Positions 46,701-55,700 of a stretch of 64,000 nucleotides of DNA are shown here, one piece after another. Both the position numbers and the translations under genes were made by a program. The notes under the pieces were generated by a model that was given only the letters and a program-made list of their open reading frames with translations, searched no databases and was not told the origin of the DNA. The stretch is from Pomphorhynchus laevis (Eukaryota > Acanthocephala > Palaeacanthocephala > Echinorhynchida > Pomphorhynchidae): assembly GCA_012934845.2 (NCBI GenBank), contig WNNJ02003214.1, forward strand, positions 434,001 to 498,000, given 5' to 3'. Each line of letters starts with the position of its first letter. Position 1 is the first letter of the stretch.

Positions 46701-49700
46701 GGATTATTAAACATATTGCTGGAATTATTATGGATTCAAGGAAAAAAAGTTTTATTTTGTAAACAAGCTTTCGATCGTTTAGATCCTTTTAGATGTGAAA
46801 ATAATGATTCTAGCAATATGCATAATATTAACATAATATTATATTAACATAATATTATATAATCTGTATATATGCTATATATGTATATATTTAACATATA
46901 TATGTTATATTTGTATATAATATACATATCTACGCAAAAATAAATGCATATGTTTGCATGAGCATTCATGCATACCATATAATATTAAATATAATATATT
47001 ATTGAAATATATTTATTTAGCTGTATTCATTCAGCCTGCTGCATTCATTAAGCCACTATATGTAGAGTGACGTAGTTTAGCATCTGCGCTAGAGCTTTTG
47101 TTCGTGCTTTCTGCTACAGCTGAGTTCAAGCATGTGTTACTTGTTCAGCAACCTTAATAAGCTGAGTAAGGAAGGAACGATATAACACGTGCTGTCCTGT
47201 TAAGCCACTGCTTACGCGAACCATATCAATGTAAGGCTGGTCACCGGTGGAGAAGCGTGCGCTTAGTAAGTTCCTTTCAGGGGTTTATTGAGGATTAAGT
47301 ACTGTCGAAGTTGTGTTGCTACAGGGCAACACTGATGAGATCACTGTAGTGATGAGTAGATTAAGGTCGAAACGTCTCATTGGAGGCTAGGCATTTGTGG
47401 TAGGCGCATTCCGGGTTAAGCTTACCGCCGAAGGTTGTAAAAAAGCATGCAGGTTTAAACTTTCCTGTTCGTGTGTAATACTAAAAGAGTAAAGTGGTAT
47501 TTTAGATAAATTAAGCGTCACCAATTGCTGCTGAAATTTTAAGAATTAATATAATACGTAATGATATTATTTTTTTATAAAACAATTTAAAATCATTTAT
47601 TTAATCATTTAAAAAATTAAAATAATAAGTAAAAAATATAAAAAATTATATAAAAATATTGATATAATAATATTAAAAATTAATATAATAATATTAATTT
47701 AATGTTAATTATTAATTTATTATTAATTTAATTCAATCATGTTAATTCAAACAAATTGAATTTATAGGAACGAAGGAAAAATTACAATTTAATCAAAAAT
47801 TTCGATAGCCCCTGCTATCATCTTTAGCAAATTACAAAAGATCTTTAATTTCCTGAAAATTAATTTTGTAATTTCCATAACATGTAGCGTAAGCTAAGAA
47901 TTGTGATTTTTGAATAAACTAATTTAAACTGTTTACATTTCTCTTCGTTCCTAACCGGTACTTTTGATGTATTTTTAAAAGAAATCGGTATTTTTGAAAG
48001 CATTCTCATCTTAAACGGTCATAATCTACATAAGTACCATGATTTATACGTGATAAACTATCACAGTGCAATAGTTGAATAATGAGTAAATTTTATGTCA
48101 TATATCTGTTTAGTAGCAATAGATCTCGATTTCAGTGATGTTCGCCTATTTGATCTATCAATTATTATTGACTAGATATTGCTATTACAGGATGCTGAAA
48201 AGGCTGAAGTAACATGTCGATTGTGGTTTTAACCAAGCAATGGGTCGCAAATTTATTTTCGGGCTGTTTATGTGAATTATAAATTTTGATATCATTTTCA
48301 GGAAATTATAAGCAGTAAATAAACTGTTCGTAAGAACGAAGAAAAATTTGCAATTGTATCAAAAATTTCGATAGCTGCAGCTATCATCATTATAAAATTA
48401 AAAAAGATTATGAATTTCCTAAAAAATTGTAAATTTTAATATTTTAAACATTTTAATATTTTAATATTTTAATATTTGTACTTTTCTCTTAGTTCCTATA
48501 AATTTACAAAACTACAAGGAAATAAATCGGTATTTTTAAAAATGCTTTTTGAAATAATTTTCATCTTAGATGGTCATAAGCTATACATCACAAAGTGATT
48601 ATAGAACGTTAGCAAGTTGTTCAATATTTTTAATTGTTACCTAGTTTCATCCGTCATTGAATCTACACTTCGGTCTTCGGTAAAAGTATCAATGGACTCT
48701 GGTTGATCTCCTTAAAACTCCAAAATTGAAAAGCAATAAAAATGTGCAAAGCAGCGAAGACAAATAAAAGGAACTTATTGCAAAAAAATGTAAAAAATTC
48801 AACAGAATTATTGCCTGTTATGTTCTGTTTATGCTTGTTTTTAATGCAAATAAGTTTTATCTACTAAAATTCATCAAATTGCAAAAAAACTTAATATTTT
48901 AAGTAACAAAAATGTTCATGATGAACATTTTTGTTGATATCGCGCAATTCTAGCAGTTTTACCATCACTGATTAAACCAAAATATTTAATCTTGGCATTG
49001 CCGCATGATAAACACGCATTTGGTAATTCTTTACGCAATTCGACAACAAATATACGCTAGTGTTAGAGATAACTATCTGCTAGCTGCCAACCATCCTGAA
49101 GGACGTTTTGCTCACGGTAAGATAGTATTCGCCAAATTACACTGAGCATCATTTGAGAAGAAATGATGTTTTCCCTCTTCTACATTATTTTTAATATTTT
49201 ATAATATTTTATTACACTGTAACACTATTATATTGTTTTTAACAAGAAAATATAATTTAAATAATATTATTTATAATAATAAAATTTAGATATCTTGATA
49301 TATTAAGATATTCTTAAGTTTTAATAGACTTTATTTAATTTATAAAATAACATATTTTATGTAAAAAGTTTTATATTATAAAATTTAAAACTATATTTTG
49401 AAATTTTAAACTTTAGTTTTTTTAAAACTATAGTTTTAAATTTTTAATTAGATTAATTAGTGATATACTAAAATGATTGTGTGTTTACACTTAATATCAA
49501 AATAAAATATTAAAATAACAAAAATTTTAGATAAAAATTAATGAATCATTTATGATTTTTTAAATCATAAATGATTTTAAGAAAATTTACAAAATGTAAT
49601 AAGTCTTTTATTTAATCTAATTGTCAATATAGCAGACGTAAAATTAGGCATTGAATTAGTAGTTGATGAGATCACCGATACTGAAATGTAGCGTACTGCT

Positions 49701-52700
49701 GTTGGCTTATAGATTGCATTAAAGCAACGTGCAATGTCATCAAAAAAATTCATTATTATTTATTTAAATAATAATTGATTGAAAAATAGGTAAGCTTTAA
49801 AATTTTATAATATATATACATATATATAGTTGAAATATACATATTTAAAATATAGTTATTAGTGCCGTTTGAAACGTCTTGATCTGATAAACTCTTTGAA
49901 GAGTTGAACCATTAGATTTTATAGTACAAGTCACCAGGAAAGTATTGGAAATCAGGGTGTAACTGTTATTTAAGTCATCAACGAGACTAAGATCCATTGC
50001 TTACATAATATCTGAGTGGTCTAATTCCCAAGGTTTAATAAGTCGAGTAAAACGAGATAAATTTATTTTAGGCTTATCTTGAATAATATAAGTGTAGAAT
50101 ATCCATGAAACTGGCATACCTTTGCGAATAAGAGACCATTCGGAATTGAGTGCTAAGTGCATTTGGAAAAACGAGACATTTGAAAAGTCTTATTGCACTT
50201 ATACTTTTGAACACTTCATATGACTATCTTTTGCATAGAGTAGATATAACTAAATTTAAGTCATCAAAATGGTCGATAAGCTGCTGTAGTTTTTCGGAGT
50301 CGGATTAGCAAATCTAGTGTTAAAATCTTTGGATATCACTCTTTGTGAGGATGCAGAGCATGCATTTATGAGCTGAGAAAGTTCGTCGATTATGTTGAAA
50401 GCTAAAAACAATAGATTAAATAACGTGGGAAGGTGGAAATTTGGAAAGTGTAAACGATAAGTGAGTTTGCTGAAGTTTAATGGGTCCAGTTTGCAAATGT
50501 GTGTTTGACGTCATATACTGAATCTAGTCGAATTGATTAAGATACGTAACGAAGTATGGACTTAATATCTGAATCGGCTGTATCTGTTATATTATTAGTT
50601 ATCGATGGCGTAGGAATGCTTGATTCACCGTTCTCAAATATTGTAACTAATATATGGAGAACCAAAAATTATATTATGGAAAATACTAAAACAGCGTATT
50701 CGCATTTATCGAATAGTTGCTTATGTAGTTTGCTTGGTACATCACGTTAATTACAATAATTATAATAATTTCATTGTAATTGCAAATTACAATGAAATTA
50801 TTGGATCTTTTGCTTCTAATATTAACTTTGACTTACATGAAAATTTAAATATTTATATAATACCGCATATCGATAAATTATACAACCAAAATTTCAATAT
50901 TTTTTCGTTACAAATTCATTTAAAGCCTCTTATATAAACTTTATGTTCTATTCAGCTAATGATTATACTGAGCGATAACACTTAGAAATAACACAATCGA
51001 AATATAACATCATGACAAAGAAAATTTTGCATAAACGTTTGCTTGAAATGTGCACACACAGTTGGTAATATCATTATTTTATATATAAAATATATATTAT
51101 ATATTTACAATATAAATATATTATATTTTATATATAAAATGTACATTTTATCTATATTTCATTAGTTATCATTATTTTATTAACCTTATTAAACTTTTTA
51201 TTAAATTTTAAATGGAAAATTAAAATAATTTAATTAATTATTTTTCAACAAAATTTAAATCGATTACTGATAGTTTATTACAAGTTATTCTTAAATCTCC
51301 ATTCGGTACAAAATTACAAAAAATGGTCTACCTTGTTGTCTATTTGGATTTATACTGAAGGACGCATTTCTTTTTCTTTCGACTTTCAGTTCGCGCTGTA
51401 AATCTTTAATCTTTTTAAAATAACGCAGGCCGCATAATTAGAAAACTAAAATTTATATTACCATTGCCTTGTACTTCTTTTGACAAGCATGCAATTGGCC
51501 ATTTAAGAAACGTATTTCCTGCATGTACAAATCACACAGATATACAAATTGATTTTATATTTCTACAAACATCATTAGTTTCATGTAATTTACTTTTGAA
51601 GCTGGACGACGGTGGTGGTTGATCCGTGACTTCAATAATTGGCAAAGGTAAAGATAATTTATCAGATTTCTAAATATTTAAGTTTTCAAAAAACAACATA
51701 AATATCGCTAACTGAATATTGCTAACATCAGTCGTTTTTAATAAATGCCTATAGAAATTTTACAGATTAATTTTAATTATAAATTTTACAGATTAATTTT
51801 AATTAGAAATTTAATAGCTTAATAAAGAAAATAACTATTATAAAGTGGTTTAATAATAAAATAATAATGATTTAAAAATATAACAATTAAATTGAAACAT
51901 TAGAGATAAAGAACAATCAATTTAGACAACTTTATTAAGTTGTCTAAATTGATTGTATTTTTCTGTACTCAGTTTTCTTCAATTCGTTTGTTGGAAATAA
52001 ACCAATTTATCAATTTAAGTTGTTGATTAAATATTTTGACAATATTTAATTATTTTTATTATTTCTAATTAACAATTTTATTAAATTTTTTCAACGGCAT
52101 GTCTTAAGTGTAAATTGGAAAAACACAATTTAGTTAAAAAGTCTAAGTTGACCAAATTATGATTTCAATCAGTACACACGCGTGTTGAATAAAATGATAG
52201 AAATTTATTTATCAATAACAGCAAAACTAGTGACAACGAAATTAAAAAGAAAATATTCAATGCTAATGGGACACGCCCTTTAAAAACATGGGAAAATTTA
52301 CATATATGGCTTTGAGCCCAGTGAATTTCTTAAAGTCCGGATGAATTTCTGTAATATTTTTTCATAGTGGACGATTTGCGTTTAGACTGTTCATATCATT
52401 GATTTCCTCATATGTAAGGAAATGTGCCCATGATATATTCACGTAAAGCACTATCACGCTGATAAAATTAGAATATCACGTTTATAAAACGCGAATTAAG
52501 TATAAAACATTATACTCCTCATATGTTCAAATTTGTAAAAACGTTCAAACAGTTGTATGTCAATAGTCAATTTAGGGATATTTTTATCCACTAGCAGTAA
52601 TATGGTCAGTAAATTGATCACATAAATCGTACATTACTTCTATTCCGAGTTTATTAGTCAAAAACATCGGGAAATAATTATATTTTATAATTATAAATAT

Positions 52701-55700
52701 TATAATTATAATTATAAATTAATAATAATTAATTAATAATTAGTTTATTATTATTTATCCTATCATATAATGTCGAGAAAATAAAACTTAAGCATTTCAG
52801 TGGTTTTTTATTCGTTTGATAACTTTTTCAAAAGTTATAATATACATTGGTTGCAATTTTTGCAACATTGGTTATAATATACAATTTTTGAAGCAGATTC
52901 TAAAAATATAATTATTTTATAGGTTTTACGTTTTTTTGACAAATTGACAATATTTATAAAGATAAAATTAGATTATGCTAATAGATTAAAATATTTTCAA
53001 GTTAACGAACTTTATATATAACAAAAATATGTTATTTTAACAGAAATTAATATTGGCATCTCGTATACAAAAATAAAATAAATAAAGAATTTCTTACTAA
53101 AAAAACTCAGCCTGAAAAGAAAACAGAAACAAAACTACATAACAGTGAAGTTCGATACTTTAGCTTCAAAGTGATCAGACACACAGCATATTAGTGGGAT
53201 CTGATCCCACCAGAATACACCAACGCGCCGCCTTCCGATTAAACAACTCAGAGTCTCTCACACACCTGAAGTTTCAATCGAGGCAATATTGACAATATTT
53301 ATAAAGATAAAATTAGATTATGCTAATAGATTAAAATATTTTCAAGTTAACGAACTTTATATATAACAAAAATGTGTTATTTTAACAGAAATTAATATTG
53401 GCATCTCGAAAAAAGACTAATTCGTCTTTTTAGAAAAAAGACTAATTCCGAGATTGCACAGGTACATCAGAGACGTATCTGAGCACTCCCTCTTAATGAC
53501 AGATGTTGGGCCCGTTTCAGTGACGTTTTGTGACAAAACAAACGTTTTACTGCATCAAATTTCCAAAAACTCATAACAAAATAAAGTCCGGCTAACAGTA
53601 TTTTTTATAAAATACCTGCTGTTCACTTGGCATATTTTCACGAGTAACTACTGTATTGACAATTTGCATCTGAATGAAAAAAACTAAAGTCATTTTAATT
53701 GCACTTATCACTTACTAATGTATAATGTACTGACGAGTTGAAACAATAATTGGTCAACTGATGTATTGATGCTGTTAATTTCGTGATAAATACCTAAAAA
53801 ATTAAAACTTTGAATATACGTTTGCTGTTTTATGAAAATTGTCACATTGAAAGTTTTGACAATATAACTACGGAAAAAGCTTTAAAAATATAATTTACTT
53901 TTGTTTCCATTTACTGGATACGATTGCCAAGATTAATATTTTCAGTCGTGAGTTGCTTTCGTATCAAAATACTCTCAGTAATGCTAATCAAATATCAGTA
54001 TAACTGTTTAATATCGTAAAAATATTTGTTGTTTTGGTAAATGCCAAACAATTTTATTTATTGATTTGAAACTCAAAAGTAGTCAGTGGCAAATTTGAGT
54101 AAAAATAAGTAATTAATCCGGATTAAACATCAGGACCAAAAAATCAGGACCAAACAGCAAAAATTATCCAAATAATAAAAACTTCGTTTTTGATAAATCA
54201 CATGACATTTATGTGATTAGGTAAAAAAATTATTATTAGGTAAAAAATGATAGTTCAATAATAAATAGCCACAGATTATTTGACAAAAATCAAAATCATA
54301 ATTATTACTAAATTATAGAGTGGCATATTATTCAATAGTTTATTTTCAAATAATCTATTGAATATATCATTTTTGTATTTTAAATTAGAATAATTTTTTT
54401 TAAATAATGACTTACTTCTATTTGTTCAAACCAACACACAAAGGCTGATTTAACAGAGCTGTCGAACTGCTCGATCAAATCAAGACTTAACCGATCCTCA
54501 CTCATATCTTTAAGATTAACGAAGCATTCGGCGTCAACTTTATCTGTAATTGATCTACTAAATTTATTGAGACAAAAAGAACGAAAAACCTTCACGAAAA
54601 ATATATAATTACCATGATGAACTGTTGTTTAATGATTTCCTAGTTGGTGAAAACATATCCTAGAATAATCACACGAATTTAAAACAAAAAATAAGGATTA
54701 AATATATTTTGGTTAAATTAATTAACAATACTATGGCCCATTTACGATATCAAATGTAAATATAAGCTTAGAAATAATGAATAAAGATATAATGTGAATA
54801 GTTTTTTGTTATTGGATAATAAAATAAATCCATTATCTTGCATTTAGTAATTATAAAACTAATGGAACGGCAAGAAGAAACTACTTTAAATTTGTGACTG
54901 TTTGCATCATCAGAAAATTCCAAATTAAATTTAAAATACCTGATAATGCAGCCATCTGTTCACCATAATCTCAAATTAATTTGAGAAAACAAATTGGTTA
55001 AGTTAAATTAATTACTAATTAACAAATTAATTAGTTTCTCAGTCACACTATTCTATTTATAAACATTTATTAAACATTTATAATTAATATTTATAGTATT
55101 AATTAATATTAATATTTATAATATTAATACATTAATAATTAATATTATATAATATATACAATATAATTATAAATTAATATACATAATTATATTAATAACA
55201 TAATATTATTAATAATATAATCAATTAATATTTTTATAGTAATTTCCAAAATAGAAATTTAAAAAATAAAAAACACTATATTTCAAATTTTTACATTCTC
55301 AAATTAATTAATTAGTTTTCTAAATTAATTAGATTAAAAGTGGATGCCAAAAGCTACCTGGTTCAAATCCCGCTTTAATCACACTGTGCAAATTGCAATT
55401 TGCACGAAAATAAATCAGGACCATATTCGAAGTACACTTTGATAACTCACAGTGATGAATTTGCATGATGTAACTGTAAGCAATTTATCCTACCGATAAC
55501 AATACAATTGAGTTGGAAGCGTTTGAAATAAAACAAAATGTTAGTTAAATTAAGTCTACAAATGAACTCCAGTTGAGATACATAAATTAACAGACCATAC
55601 ATGAATGTCCGACACAACATTAATTCTCGTACAATCGCATTTAATTCTCGATTATAAGTTCTTTACTGGCTGACGTCATCAAAATGAGAATAATCAGCTG

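Noticed and set aside
50734-50937. 67-residue plus-strand ORF (MVHHVNYNNYNN...)
   Set aside because: Low-complexity AT composition beside a decayed element; no homology.
55355-55378. tRNA gene suggested by ctggttcaaatcccgc
   Set aside because: The T stem does not pair and no D arm or acceptor stem is present.
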